Part shown: positions 39,701 to 51,380 of the stretch, in pieces
Layout of the letters: each line of letters begins with the position of its first letter
How positions within the stretch are numbered: the stretch's first letter is position 1
The notes under the pieces: model-generated
What the model saw: the letters and a program-made list of their open reading frames with translations, nothing else
Database searches by the model: none
What the model was told of the DNA's origin: nothing
Position numbers and translations under genes: made by a program
From: Chalciporus piperatus
Lineage: Eukaryota > Basidiomycota > Agaricomycetes > Boletales > Boletaceae
Assembly (NCBI GenBank): GCA_038093975.1
Contig: JBBPTG010000006.1
Span: 310,001-374,000 of the forward strand
Length of the DNA: 64,000 nt
Direction of reading: 5' to 3'

Positions 39701-41370
39701 ATTCCGGTGTGGGGGATTCCGGCTGAGGCGTTGATGGCTGATGATCCTGGGACGATCGAGGTTGCGACAACATCTCGGACTGGGGCGGCCAAGACATCTG
39801 TGTTGAAATGGTTGCATCTGGATCTGGAACTGGAGGTTCTCGGAAGCTCTGTTGTGGTAGGGAATGAGATAACAGACTCTGAATGTGATTGGGGCGGTGT
39901 ACCTGAGCATGCCCGTGCACGAGGAAATCATCTACACTGGCAGATTTGGCTGGTCTATTAATGACGCGATATTGAGGTTGTTGCTGTTCATTTTCCTCGT
40001 CCTCTTCTTCGTCCATGTCGAGAAACTCGCTCTCGTCCCCACCACGCCCTACCCTAGCACGGTCCGGCTTGTTTGGTGAGCTCATATCAGAGGGTTTGGT
40101 AGTATGACCCGTATGAGCTTGCAAATGCTCAGATTGGAGCCCCGGACTTTGCATTGGGCTTTCCCCCATGTTAGCGATATAACGCTTGGCCTCATCTGGG
40201 AGGGAAACCCTGGACTCTCGGCTCAACCCCTTCCCATTTTCAGGAATCGGACTAAGCATTCCTGAGCTAGCACCAGCGGCCATATTGGGAGAAAGTGAGG
40301 CAGGGTGTGTAGCGTGCGCGTTAGTAAATTGCACGGATATGGATATGGGGTCGGGCGAACGCGCAGACGTTTGGGGTGGAACCGTGGCGTGAATGTAAGG
40401 GCGTTGATTCGTCGGAGGCTGTACCGGTGGAAGCTGTGAGTGAGATCCCAAATCCGCGTCACCATTTGTTGGAAGATTCGATGGGGCGGCGGCTTGTTGC
40501 GAGGACCCAAAATGTAACACTGCAGAGTCTTGGACACTGGCAGGAGCTGCGTGTCCGCGAGATGTATAGGCTTTGTCCGCTTCATCTAACTGAGGTGGGT
40601 GCTCAGAAGATGGAGTCGACAATGTAGTTGTTTTGGACGGCAGAGAAGCTGTTCTTGGCGGCACGACGACAGGGGTCAAGATCGGCTGCATGGGCCCATC
40701 TGAAGGGGAAACATGAAGCTCCCTGCCATTCATATCTTGCACCTGCTGAGAGGGACTGACGGGACGATCATCACTGTGATTAATTGGTGCTGTATTTGCA
40801 AGAGTCATTAGCTGAGATATGAGCCAAGTAACCGCACAATCATGTACCTGGCGTCTCAACCTGCTGTCGAATGGACTCTGGACGAGGATCAGTAGAGCCA
40901 TTTTCTGAAGTGGTGGACATGGTGGTGTTCGAGAGGGAAGGTCTCAGTGGTTTAATCCTTTCCTTGTCCTTTTTACCGAGTTCGACGTTGATCCCAGCAG
41001 CTTGGAGACGGGTTTTGTACGTATCTCTTTCGACACGCATACGTTCGAGCTCTTTAAGGACCTGGTTGTAACCGCTACGCTGCTTCTCGATCAGTTTCCA
41101 AAGCTGAGTGTTCTGACTGGAGAATAGGTTTCGTTCCGAAAGCGCCTGGTCGAGGGCAGCAAGAGTGGGATTTGAAGCATTTGCGTGATGCGAGAGAAGA
41201 GCCTCGAGGGTGATTGGATGTGTAGTTGGATGAGCAGTAGAAGCCGATGATGTTGGCAAAGAGGAAGTGGAGGCCATTTGTGGTGGACGTAATGAGAGGG
41301 GTGACGAGGTTGATGATGACTGGCGCTCATGAACTGGAGTTCCATTGATAAATGAGCCTTGGGAGCTCAT
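36781..41370 (-). CDS. BEM3: BEM3-like Rho GTPase-activating protein (PX-PH-RhoGAP)
   Basis: Turns off Cdc42/Rho GTPases during polarised growth. Start at 41370 (MSSQGSFINGTPV). Domains in order: a coiled coil (about 41070-41200; LERMRVERDTYKTRLQAAGI); a long disordered S/P/Q-rich stretch (39600-40860); a PX domain (VLSFEIKVDPGRGKEPWKVE to AALEVYLRSL); a PH domain (EGYLTKRGKNFGGWKTRYFV); another disordered linker; then RhoGAP (VVFGLPLEESLEVAEIARLP, EEGIYRLSGSSAVIKGL with the arginine finger, LLKSFLRELP, and NSGVNKMTMRNVGIVFSPTL). The order is that of yeast BEM3. The C-terminal tail is disordered and ends at 36781. PX and PH should bind phosphoinositides. Confidence 0.92.
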
Positions 41371-42295
41371 GATGGCAACAAGGGGCGCTTATGATGAGCG
41401 TGGATATGACCCAAGAAGAATCGTATTATGAGCTAGCGTGACCAGGTCAGCCATTGAGAACAGTGTTGGCAGGACATTGAGATTGAGAACACACCGTAGG
41501 GGGGATGAGAAGGTACTAAGAGTGGGATGTCGTGTAAGATCGTGGAAGGTTGTGGCAGAGGAGGAGAAACAGGAATTGGTCGTCAGCAGCGTCGCCTCGG
41601 TCTCGAGTGGTCTCTTGGGGCAATCACAGGCAACTCTGAGCGTGGTAACAAAAAATTGGCCTGATTTTTTTTAAAAACAGAACATGGCGGGTGTAGATCT
41701 ATGTAACAGTAGTAACAACGGTACTGATTTGCATAATATATCCTGATTCTGATCTCTGTCGTAGTGCAGTTGATTAAGAACGTATGAAGTGATCCTTGGG
41801 ACGTCGACCGCCATCAATTGAGCTCGGGTACCAGGCCGGATATGGGGCGCTGTTGCCCAACAAAATCGGAGTCTCGAACGTTTGATGAGTCCGGTAATAA
41901 TGCAGCTGATCAATGCAGTCGGGGAAATGGCTCGACCGTGACACTTATTACTCCTACACGAAGCGGTAATGTGAGACCCCGTCGAGAGTTTCCAGGAGCT
42001 TGCGCACTGAGTGACAGTCACCGAGTCTCCTCCGTCACGAACGCCATTGCTCAGACCCTTTCTTTGACCAAAAATCAAGTACAGTACAAGTTGTTGACTG
42101 CGAAAGAAGGCGGAACGGAACCCATTACCTTCCATATGCGGATGACGAGTTTCTCATCACCTTTCCTCCGCCTTTAAGTACTTACTGGTTGACCGCCATG
42201 TGCTAGTTTATCCAACTTGTTCCGAGTCGTTTTCTAGAGATTCAATACCCTAAACGTTTTCCTCCACACTCCTTATTCTTCAATTTGTCACCTGC
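41371..42295. other. Divergent intergenic region, BEM3 / serine dehydratase
   Basis: Lies between divergent starts. Frames at 41438-41674 (+), 41671-42135 (-) and 41818-42177 (+) overlap and lack any familiar motif, so I treat them as chance. Promoters of both neighbours are expected here. Confidence 0.5.
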
Positions 42296-45218
42296 ATGAT
42301 GCTTTCCACAGTCCGTGTGGGGCTTCGCATGCCTGCCGCACTACCAGCTCATGCTACAAACACTTGGCGGCGACGTGGGCCAATCCGTGGTATTCAACTT
42401 TCTCGCTCTACAACAGCCAAGTTTCCGCCGAACAATGTTCCCTTAAACCAATCCAAGGATTTTGACCCGCCCGTTGAGACTGACCGTGTCAAACCAGGTC
42501 ATGCAGTTATCTCGACATTTGACCTCTTTAGCATTGGTGGTAAGCTCTTCTCACAGTATGGTCTATACAACAGGATGAATCTTGTTGGCAATAGTGGGCC
42601 CAAGTAGCTCACACACTGTCGGACCTATGCGTGCCGGAAAGATCTTTATAGCTGATCTTATGGAATTGGGTTTGCTGGATCGGGTAGGCCCCCTGTCTCC
42701 ATGTCGTCTATAATGCCAGACGACATTTCTTTCAAGGTCCAAACAGTAAAGATAGTTCTGTGAGTGCGGTGCACGTTGTGGCTCCCTCACGCTGAGCAGA
42801 TTTCCGCCTCAGCTACGGTTCACTTGCCGCAACTGGTTAGTATCATCATTTCTGTCACATTCATTGTCCACTCACATTACTGGACTTCTTCTCAGGCAAA
42901 GGGTATGTCGGGACTGCTTTAAAATGTTCTATGATCCATCCGTTTCTCTAGACATCACACACCTCAAGCCATCTTACTTGGTCTCGAAGGATCCGATCCC
43001 GAGACAATCGACTGCGGCACAATTCCTTCACGCTACGCGGCTATTCTGGCCAACAAGACATTGCAACTCGGGGGAAATCGTCGGATTCACTTTGATATGG
43101 ACCGTGATATGCTATGGCGGTGGGATCAGGTTCTGAAAACGCATCCTAACGGTATGCGTTTCTCCTGTTTCGATGAACATGGCGATCTCTTGGCTACAAA
43201 TGAGTATTTCAGGTACGTTTCAGTGTTGCCCATTCCCGCGAACTTCATACAGATTACTCCTAGTGTTGGAGGCGGCTTTGTTGTCAACGAGAAGACTAAA
43301 GGTTCGCAGCGTGTCTAGATTAATGCTATGCTTTTCACTGACTTTGGCCGCAGTCGACGAAAACTTGTTCTACAAGGGTGTAGACAAAAGTGCCGTACAT
43401 GGTGCTCGGTTGCACCAGACCCACAGCGTCGAGGAGGGTGATGTCGTTCCTGCCCAACCCGCTGCCGGCGATCCTGGTCACCCGCCATACCCTTTTGAAT
43501 CTGGAAACAGCCTCCTCGCGCTCACCAAGAAACATAACGTGTGTAGCGTTGGCTCTACTCTGACAGTCATCCTGATCATCATTTCCCAGTTAACTATTGC
43601 ACAAATCGTTCACGATAACGAGCGGTACTTCGGATACTCAGAGCAGGATATACACGACAAGGTAGCGTAATTGTCCACATTGCCGGAAGTTGGTATGAAC
43701 GCCCGTGGGATGCTTCACAGTTAATGCGGATTTGGGGCGTTATGGACGACTGCATTCGTTCCGGGGTGACGACCACGGAGAAAACTCTACCTGGTCGCTT
43801 GGAGTTGCAAAGGCGCGCGCCGATGCTTTACAGGCGTCTCATGCGAGGGTGAGTTCTATTTTTGAGATCATTTTCCTCCGTTGAGATATTTGTGGACAAC
43901 AGATTTTACCCGGGTATCGCGATGCCAACAGTACAGCTGATTGGCCCTGGTGCAACTCCAATATCTGTAGGCGCTATAAATGCGCCCGAGAGTACGGAAT
44001 CGCCTAAATCTGGGAGCGAGGAAGAGGAAGGACCGATCGTTAATGTTCGAAATCGAGCTGCACATGTGACAGGATCCTTTGATCACCCAATGCTCCCTAT
44101 GCCACCTGTGGGTGTATTCCTGCACTTGACCAAATCGCAATTTATCAATTTTCGTGGTGTTCTAGCGCAAGACCATGATACCGGCCGTTGATTTTCTCTC
44201 CTGCTACGCCATCGCCGTCAATGAAGTGAATGCTGCTGGTGGGCGGATTGTCACCTCTCCTACTAACGGCGCCGCTGGCGTTATCCCAGCCGTGCTCAAG
44301 TACATTATTGAGTTTGTCAGCGATGATCCTGAGAAGTCTGTGAAGACATTCTTATTGACCGCCGCTGTCCGTATACCAACGCTTCGATGAAGGTATAAGA
44401 CTGACGAGCTTTATACTCAGGCTGTGGGTATGCTGCTCAAACGTGGCAGTACTATCTCTGCCGCTGAGGGTGGTTGTCAGGCCGAAGTCGGAGGTACGTC
44501 ATACCCGTGCTGTGCTAAGTTGAGGATGCTGACCCCGCTCGATGTAGTGGCCTGCTCCATGGCCAGCGCGGGCTTTGCAGCATGCATGGGTGCTTCCCCG
44601 GAGACCGTTTTACAGGTGAGCAACAAATTCTGGATATACGTGGCATCAACTCGAGCTTGCGTAGGCTGCAGAGATTGGCATTGGTATGTTTTCTGCCATC
44701 GCACGTAGAGCTCGTTCCGACCGTTTCCAGAACACAACCTCGGTTTGACATGTGATCCGATCGACGGGCTTGTGCAAGTCCCTTGCATCGTACGTGTTCT
44801 AGCTTCTAGCCGTCGCACTCTGACCCACTGTGGTTTCCAGGAACGCAACAGCCTTGGAGGTTTGAACATTTCACTGCGTATTACTCTGATATAAACTAGC
44901 CTCACTCTTGCTTGACCAGCTGTTAAGGCAGTCACTGCCGCCCAGCTCTCAATGGCCAGTCATGGCATATACCGAGTGACGCTTGACGAGGCAATCGAGG
45001 CAATGCGCCTCACTGCTGCAGACATGAGCGTGAAGTACAAGGAAACAAGCCTCTCTGTACGTTTTTTTCCTTGATCTCTAATGATACGATCTCATATCAA
45101 CGGGTCCCTTGAAACAGGGTCTTGCGGTGAGTACATGCCAACGCTGTATGTATCTGCCACTCCTGATAGCTGGTTTCAGACCACAGTCAAGATTCCACTG
45201 ACGGTTCCTGCATGTTAA
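42296..45218 (+). CDS. L-serine ammonia-lyase, [4Fe-4S] type (single chain)
   Basis: Deaminates L-serine to pyruvate and ammonia. It is the bacterial-type Fe-S enzyme, not the PLP type (CHA1) usual in yeasts. The start at 42296 gives [16 protein letters not shown] and an R/S-rich tail, probably a mitochondrial presequence. Then [18 protein letters not shown] (first domain), [20 protein letters not shown], and the cluster Cys region EGGCQAEVG plus [12 protein letters not shown]. The C-terminus is [12 protein letters not shown]: a terminal Cys is a cluster-site ligand in characterised bacterial enzymes. It has many introns and tiny exons: 44665-44683 and 44841-44859 (19 bases each) and 45118-45126 (9 bases). 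The stop is at 45216-45218. Confidence 0.92.
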
Positions 45219-45568
45219 GCCATCGTTCCGACCTATCCATTACAGTAAGAATTATTGGCCTTTGGGTATTCTGTATATACGCCTGTTGTGATACATTGGA
45301 CCTCGACTGGATAGATGTGGTGATATACTCGGATTAGACTTGGCGCGTATTGATATTTTGTCTATAGACCGTCCTTCCTGTATGATTCTGGTAGTTGAGA
45401 TTTTGTTCAGCTTTTAGTTCGCGTTTGTGATGATGACCTACGCTCCATTAGTAAGCTCGGATCGAGTGTATGTAGTCTACCGTAAGTTCCACAAAGTTAC
45501 TTGACTCGAAGCCTTTGCTGATTGCAAACCCTCGGGCCTTGGCGTCGCGCGTTACTCTGGCACCTACA
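45219..45568. other. Intergenic region, serine dehydratase - cyclin
   Basis: Between two plus-strand genes. No motif was recognised; the last part should hold the cyclin promoter. Confidence 0.5.
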
Positions 45569-47041
45569 ATGGAACAACCTGTACAACCCTCGTCCCAGCT
45601 ACCAACATCTTCGTCCAAGTTTCACCACCCATATTTCACCCTACCTGAGGTTGAGTACCTTTCTGAGAAGCAGCGAGGGAAGCTTTCTGCCACTCAAGAA
45701 GAAAAGGTAAGGCAACAAGCGTGTGGATTCCTCGAAGCTGTGGGGGCAAAGATAGGCTTGTAAGGACTCTCCCCTTGTTGCGTGCGCATTGTCTGACACC
45801 TGTTCGCAGTCCTCGGAGGACAATTGCAACCGCCCAGAATCTTTATCATCGTTTCCATCTATTCTTTCCGAGGAAAGATTTCAATTACTATGTACGCATG
45901 ACCTACAAGGCGGACGATTCCTTACTAACTACGGAACAGGATGCCACCCTCGCTGCGTTGTACGTGTCGACGAAGATGCATGATACCTTGAAAAAGCCAC
46001 GGGAAATCCTCATGGTGTCGTACGCTGTTCGATTTCCGGAACTAGCAGCGAAATCAAAGACACTGGGTGGCGAAGTCGATATGGATCCCATGGTAAATTC
46101 CTGTGCGCTCCGTCTAGGATTTACATTCAGGTTATTCAGACAGTAGAACACGATCGCCAACGCCTCCTTGCGGTAGAGCGTTTGATATTGGAGACGATAT
46201 GTTTCAATTTTACGTCGAAGATGCCATTTCCATACGTCATCAAGTTGGGGCGTAGATTGGAAGGTGATATCTTGGATTCTGGGGTTTTGTCTTCGCAAAG
46301 ACTGATTTTCTTTACCAGCGTCCAAGATGCTCATTAAATTCGCGTGGCGTCTCACTATTGACAGGTATTCATCGGCTTCTTGGTGTCACTTGTTTGAACA
46401 TACTGACAGCTCCTCCGTAGCCATCGCACACTTGTTCCTATCATGTACCCACCCAATACCGTTGCCTTGGGCTGTTTGTACACTGCCGCCCTCCTTTCGA
46501 TGTTAGAAATACCGCCACCATCTAATCCGGTTGACGAATCTGCTCAACATATAGCCGCTCTGCTGAAACAAAAAGGGGACTGGGAACAAACATATATGGC
46601 GGCGGCCGAGGACTTGGAAGGTCTGTACCTGCTTGGTTTGTAATGTGCTGGGAAGCTCATGTATGTTCCTTGATGTTCCTTGATGTGACAGAAATTGCCC
46701 ATGTCATTATCGACCTACTCATTCAGGCTGCGCAAAATCCCTCCGCGAATACGTCGCCAAGAACCCCTTCTTCACCTTCCCCACACCCGTCCCCGAGAAC
46801 ACAACATTATTCGTCTACCGGCCCTCCGCAATCCGCGACTGTTCCTTATAAAGCTGATCAGCTCATTCATCTGAAGATTGAGATGCGGCAAAATGAGCAC
46901 CCGCCTCGCCCGCACAAACCGCTTGGTGGGTCTGATCCTAGTTCCTTGTACAGTGGAGAAGCCGTTGCTCTGCTCGGGAAGAATGAAGGGACAGTGCGGT
47001 TTTTATTTGGGCCGCCAGGTGTTGTGGGTCAAGGAGTGTGA
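45569..47041 (+). CDS. Cyclin of the transcription-kinase type (CTK2/cyclin-K-like)
   Basis: Cyclin box protein, probably the regulatory subunit of a kinase acting on the RNA polymerase II C-terminal domain. The start at 45569 gives MEQPVQPSSQLPTS. The first cyclin fold follows: YLSEKQRGKLSATQEEKVRQ, ACGFLEAVGAKIGFPRRTI, NLYHRFHLFFPRKDFNYYDA, TLAALYVSTKMHDTLKKPRE. The second has VERLILETICFNFTSKMPFP, YVIKLGRRL, PNTVALGCLYTAALLSMLEI. The tail is P/S/T-rich and disordered, ending at 47041. Exon joins near 45758-45809, 45890-45940, 46093-46138, 46262-46317 and 46367-46420 were read by frame. CTK2 versus cyclin K or T cannot be decided from sequence alone. Confidence 0.82.
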
Positions 47042-47220
47042 ATTCGCCTTCATGTAGTTGTAGCACTATATATGCAAAGATGTATCATTTAGACCAGGGA
47101 CTCGACTCGAATGTTCAAGTTCAACGTTCAACGTTCAGGAAGTACCGATCAAACGCCGTTGACTCGATGTCATGTGAGTCGTGCTCTTGGGCACCGCATT
47201 GGATCTTCGTCTAAACCATC

Positions 47221-48387
47221 ATGTCCGAGGCTGAAATTGGTGGTCCCTCTGCTTCAACTCGTTCCGATCCTTTCCAGGAGGAACAAACTGTGTTGATTTT
47301 GGTGGGGTTGATTGCATCCGGCAAGGTAGGGCTGCCCTGGTCCTGGTCCCTTGTCCCCTTCCACTGTCCTGATCTCATATACCCTCTCTGTGGTATAGTC
47401 GACTTTTGCACAGGCGCTTGAGAAACATTTTCCTCGTTTCTGCCGCTGCAACCAAGATGACCTGGGTGACAGACAGCGAGTTGAGGAGTTGGCCTACCAA
47501 ACGCTATACGAAGGTCGGTCAGCGTGTATCGACCGGACGAACTTCAACGCCGTGTACGTCTAGTATCCGATTACACGAATCGTGACTGGACTAAGTGTTT
47601 ATGCAGACAACGATCCCACTGGACCACGCTCGCTCGCTCGCTCCCGAAATGTTCTATCAGCGTTATTGTCTTTGATACCCCCTATGAGGTGAGAAGGGAA
47701 CCTGAATCGAGAAAAATGAACCTTCGCTGATTCTCGTTCCCCATTTCGATCACTCGCAGGTCTGTGCTTTTCGACTCGAACGGCGTAAGTGCCTGAAATA
47801 AGTTTCCTGGGTCTCGAATTCATCACCCACTAATAACTATCGGGGGTTATTTATTTTCATCGTACATAGGAACTTCACACCCCACAATCAGGGACGCCCA
47901 ACATGGTATCTCTGTCTTGCAGCGATTCGCCTCGGAGTTTCAGCTGCCATCGCCTGAGGAAGGGTATGATCACATCATCTACCTTCAACCGGAAGACCAC
48001 CCGTATGCCGAGTACACCCGGAATGATGTTCTATCGATCTTAGAGCGTCTGCAGGCAACTACTCGAGATACCGAGACAGCTGTCACGCAACCTCGCCCGC
48101 AGCCCCATTACGGTCCAAGAGGAACTTTCAGGCGTTCCGAGCAAACACGTGGCTACCGCGGTACTTCTGCATACCGGCCTTACCACCCGTCGCCGCGAGC
48201 GACTTTGCATGACACTTCTCGGTTCACATCCAGGGGGGGCGCTGACAACTCGAGCTGGCGGCGTACAAGCTCAGTTAGCGTCCCTGATCACACGAGGTCA
48301 GATCAACGATCATCTACAGCAAACATACCTTCAATGGAAGGGTCAAAGGGGAAAGACTCGGGAACCGAATTCCAGACGACACCTTAA
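47221..48387 (+). CDS. P-loop kinase, polynucleotide-kinase-like
   Basis: ATP-binding kinase of the AAA_33/zeta-like group, resembling the kinase half of polynucleotide kinase-phosphatases. The start at 47221 (MSEAEIGGPSAS) leads to TVLILVGLIASGKSTFAQAL with a complete Walker A motif across an intron at 47324-47397. CNQDDLGDRQRVEEL and ACIDRTNFNA follow, the substrate-binding Asp and the RTN segment seen in kinases of this type. Then SISVIVFDTPYEVC, AFRLERRTSHPTI, RDAQHGISVLQRFASEFQLP and EEGYDHIIYL. The C-terminus is disordered, rich in R, S, Y and G. There is no phosphatase or HIT domain. The substrate (RNA or DNA 5' end) is inferred. Confidence 0.75.
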
Positions 48388-48659
48388 TAGTTCCAAAATG
48401 GAAGATGACTTATGTACATCATGCCACGTATTCCTTCGCTGAGACAAACTTATTTTCTACCAAACCGTAGAAGGCAATGACGCCCGCAAGCTGATATCAG
48501 ATTCTGAGGAGATGAGATAGATTAGCGTAGCACAAGGATGATCCGCAGCGTCGTTAAATAGGCCACCAATCTGTGACTAATGTATGATCGTGCACATGCT
48601 CCACAGCAGGCACCCACCAGATCATCAATAGTGGAAGCCTCGAGGAATATGTGGTAGAA

Positions 48660-49811
48660 TTACGAGTCCGAGTTCGTCGACTTAGCATCGGTCTCCATAT
48701 CCTGCATCTTTTTTCCCAAAATTTTCGCGCCGACCTGGTAAAATTAGCAGTCACTGTCAGAAGAGTTGAAATGACATTGGAGATTCAGATGACAAACATT
48801 CCGGATATGCATTGCGGCGCGGTCGACTCCGTTTTCTTTGGAAAGCTTGTAATACTTCAATGCCTCTTCGAGCTGTCCGGCTGGCCACGTTGTTGTGAGA
48901 TAATTTTGGTAACAATAAGCGATGTTTTGGATCACTCACTGGCTTCCAAAACTGCGGCGAGATTGAAAGCAATCTCAGGGTCTTCCGGTGAGAGTGAAGC
49001 CGCTATACTGGAAAACAATAGTCAGTGGTCGTATATGGTAGTCTGAGGGGTTACACGTGCTGTAAATGATGAAGCGCGAGGTCAGGTCGTGAGAGAGGTG
49101 ATATTATGTATGCACTGGCGAGGTCTTTCGGGATACTCATGTCAGCGACAGAATATGGCAAGTCGAATGGAGGAAACACGTACTTGTGTGAGCATCGGCA
49201 CTCGTGGGTTGTAGCGTGATCGATTCCTTCCAGGTCGCAATAGCATCGTCGAATTCCTCTGGGAGAAGTTGGTTTGAGCATACATTCCCTAAGCGAACAA
49301 AAAGCTCGACGCACTCAGGTGGTAGTGCGTAACACCGAGGTTGAAGAGGGAGCTGGCATTTCGCTTGATCTCGACGCTGCGTTTGTAGAGTTCCTTGGCG
49401 CCTTGGACATCACCTTCCTCGAGTTTCTGGGTACCTTGTTCAAGACATTGCATTGCCTCGGCCTCTCCGGGATCGGAAACGGTGGAGTGGGGGCTTGTGG
49501 AGGTGGCCCAGCCTTTGCGGAGCAAACGATATATCCGGGGAACGCAGAGACTGGAACCAACAAGACTCACGTCTCGAAATAACATTCTGTGGCTCACGAG
49601 CACGGGTGCCGCATCGCAGCAAGGGTGTAGCAGGTGAGGGTGACCCAGTGGTAGGGGACCTTGAACATAAACGGACAGATCGGCTCGACAGAGACCGGTG
49701 CGCGTTTATCCGCAGATGCGGCGCTGAGGGCGTTGCGAGCACGCGCGCAGCCCGAAAGGACCTAGTGGGGAGCATTGGCAGCATTGGCAGCATTGGCAGC
49801 ATTGGTAGCAT
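48660..49811 (-). CDS. TPR repeat protein, probably mitochondrial
   Basis: The start at 49811 gives an N-terminus of repeated MLP triplets followed by TRSFRAARVLATPSAPHL, an arginine/serine-rich stretch typical of a mitochondrial presequence. After an intron (near 49558-49600) comes EAMQCLEQGTQKLEEGDVQG, AKELYKRSVEIKRNASSLFN and LGVTHYHL, one TPR pair; further repeats follow in EFDDAIATWKESITLQP, SRPDLALHHLQ, EDPEIAFNLAAVLEA and QLEEALKYYKLSKENGVDRA. A final intron joins HIRN to VGAKILGKKMQDMETDAK and a stop at 48660-48662. Eight or so short exons. The partner is unknown. TIM23 is divergent from it 152 bases away, but no functional link is implied. Confidence 0.75.
49772..49811. repeat. 9-bp tandem repeat coding for MLP triplets
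   Basis: Four to five copies of GCATTGGCA (the last ones varied) encode the MLP-MLP run at the N-terminus of the TPR protein. Every repeat contains an ATG, so translation could begin at any of them. Confidence 0.85.
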
Positions 49812-49963
49812 CGGTCAATGTAGCAAATTCAGCAAGGACCCACTATAGCACTCACTACGATTACGAATATGGAAATTAGTCACCACGCATATCCGGCCTC
49901 CAAAATTTCAGCTGTTCCGCTCACTGCTCTCACTCGCGACGAAAGCGTTTCTCTCTTTCTTCA

Positions 49964-50869
49964 ATGGCCTCCAAAGACTCCCAAAGCGTCGCTTCTGGAT
50001 CTCACGAGTCCCCCTCTCCCCAGGTCGACTCTTCTGTCACCGAGCCAGTCACCGCGAGCGACCTCCTTTTGGGTGCCTATGATCCCACTAGACTACACCC
50101 TCTCGCCCAACTCGGAGACCAGTTGGATTATCTGGTACTGGACGACGACAAACTCACTGAGGTGCCAGGAGCTGGAACAGCCATCCCTTCTCGGGGCTGG
50201 AGCGATGACCTGTGCTACGGAACAGGCACTATGTATCTCAGCGGTAAGTCCTCCCTCTTTATCGGCTCATCGACACGAGTCTTGCGCGAGTTTTGTACGT
50301 TTAACTCGTGTGCTTTCGCCACGAGTCCTTCTTCTCACCTTATCTTAATGTCGCCACATCCCCAACTTGGGTCATTCTTATTGTTTTCGACCTGTCACAT
50401 GCTCACTCATGTTTCCGCTAGGTCTGGCCCTTGGCGGTATCTGGGGTGTGAATGAGGGCGCGCGAAGGCCTCTAGCCGTATCTAATGCACGCCTCCGGAT
50501 CAACAGCGTCCTTAACGCTGTAACGAGAAGGGGAACGTTCATAGGTAACTCGGCTGGCGTACTTGGTGCGTTGACATTCCCGTCGGCAGTGTGTCAGCCG
50601 GCGTATGACTGATGTTATTTGCAGCACTTGTATACAATGCAGTAAACTCTTCCATCGATGCTTTTCGCGGAAAACATGACACGGCTGGCAGCATGGCCGC
50701 GGGTGCACTGACGGGCGCACTGTTTAAGTCGACAGGTAAGGCGAAATCCCCAGGATGGTTTACGTCTTGCTTATTCAATTGGTCAGCTGGAGTCAGACCC
50801 GCCGTCGTGTCAGCGACGATGATATCGGGAATGGCGGGTATCTGGAGCTATGTGAAGAGAAGCGTATGA
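49964..50869 (+). CDS. TIM23: Mitochondrial inner-membrane translocase subunit TIM23
   Basis: Core of the TIM23 presequence translocase in the inner membrane. The start at 49964 gives MASKDSQSVASGSHESPS, a hydrophilic intermembrane-space domain (LLLGAYDPTRLHPLAQLGDQ, GWSDDLCYGTGTMYLSG). The Tim17/22/23 membrane domain follows: LALGGIWGVNEGARRP, RLRINSVLNAVTRRGTFIGN, ALVYNAVNSSIDAFRGKHD, TAGSMAAGALTGALFKST, and a last helix PAVVSATMISGMAGIWSYVK. Introns at about 50245-50420, 50566-50625 and 50736-50787. The stop is at 50867-50869. It is divergent from the TPR gene. Confidence 0.93.
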
Positions 50870-51380
50870 TTGACTCCTTGCTTGCTGTACTATACATATA
50901 CCACTATAATATTCTCTCCTTTGGTAGATGAACACGTTAACCTTGCTCATAAGCGCCCCAATAGGAATTCGCAGGAGATCAGCATTAAGCAAGTTTCGGT
51001 TGGATACGACCATGATCTCGTATATTGCCCGAATGGATTGGCCATATCGGTCGACGATAGATCTGTCAAACTGTTTGGCTACAGAGGTTCTGACACCCTT
51101 GTGTGTCTTCCTTTGCCCCCGAGCTCCGCTCCCTGGAAATGAGTGGGTATATGATCATGATCTGTACACACGAATGCATAAATGCCAAGTTCTTACACAA
51201 TGCCATTATATCTTCGTCCTCCAGCCGGCGAACTTCGCCATTTCCTTGCCTCCCTTGCAGGCCGCCCTTCTCTCGTGGCATATGCCATCTTCCTTCCTTC
51301 ACTGTACATTTCTGTCTAGGGTTTCCACATGGGACAAGGCTTTCGATCAGAATGGTGTGCCTTCTTCTAATGACTTCCCA
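50870..51380. other. Region upstream of the velvet gene
   Basis: Two overlapping plus-strand frames (50870-51142, 50928-51557) and one minus frame (51066-51626) are open. The 50928 frame continues into the velvet gene, so the first velvet exon may begin earlier than 51381. I cannot place the start with confidence, and this region otherwise holds the promoter. Confidence 0.4.

Noticed and set aside
41671..42135. 154-codon minus-strand frame before the serine dehydratase
   Set aside because: No motif, overlaps another open frame on the plus strand, and composition looks like intergenic DNA.
50928..51380. Longer N-terminus for the velvet protein
   Set aside because: The frame is open but has no velvet-like or other known sequence, so the start was placed at 51381; only transcripts can decide.
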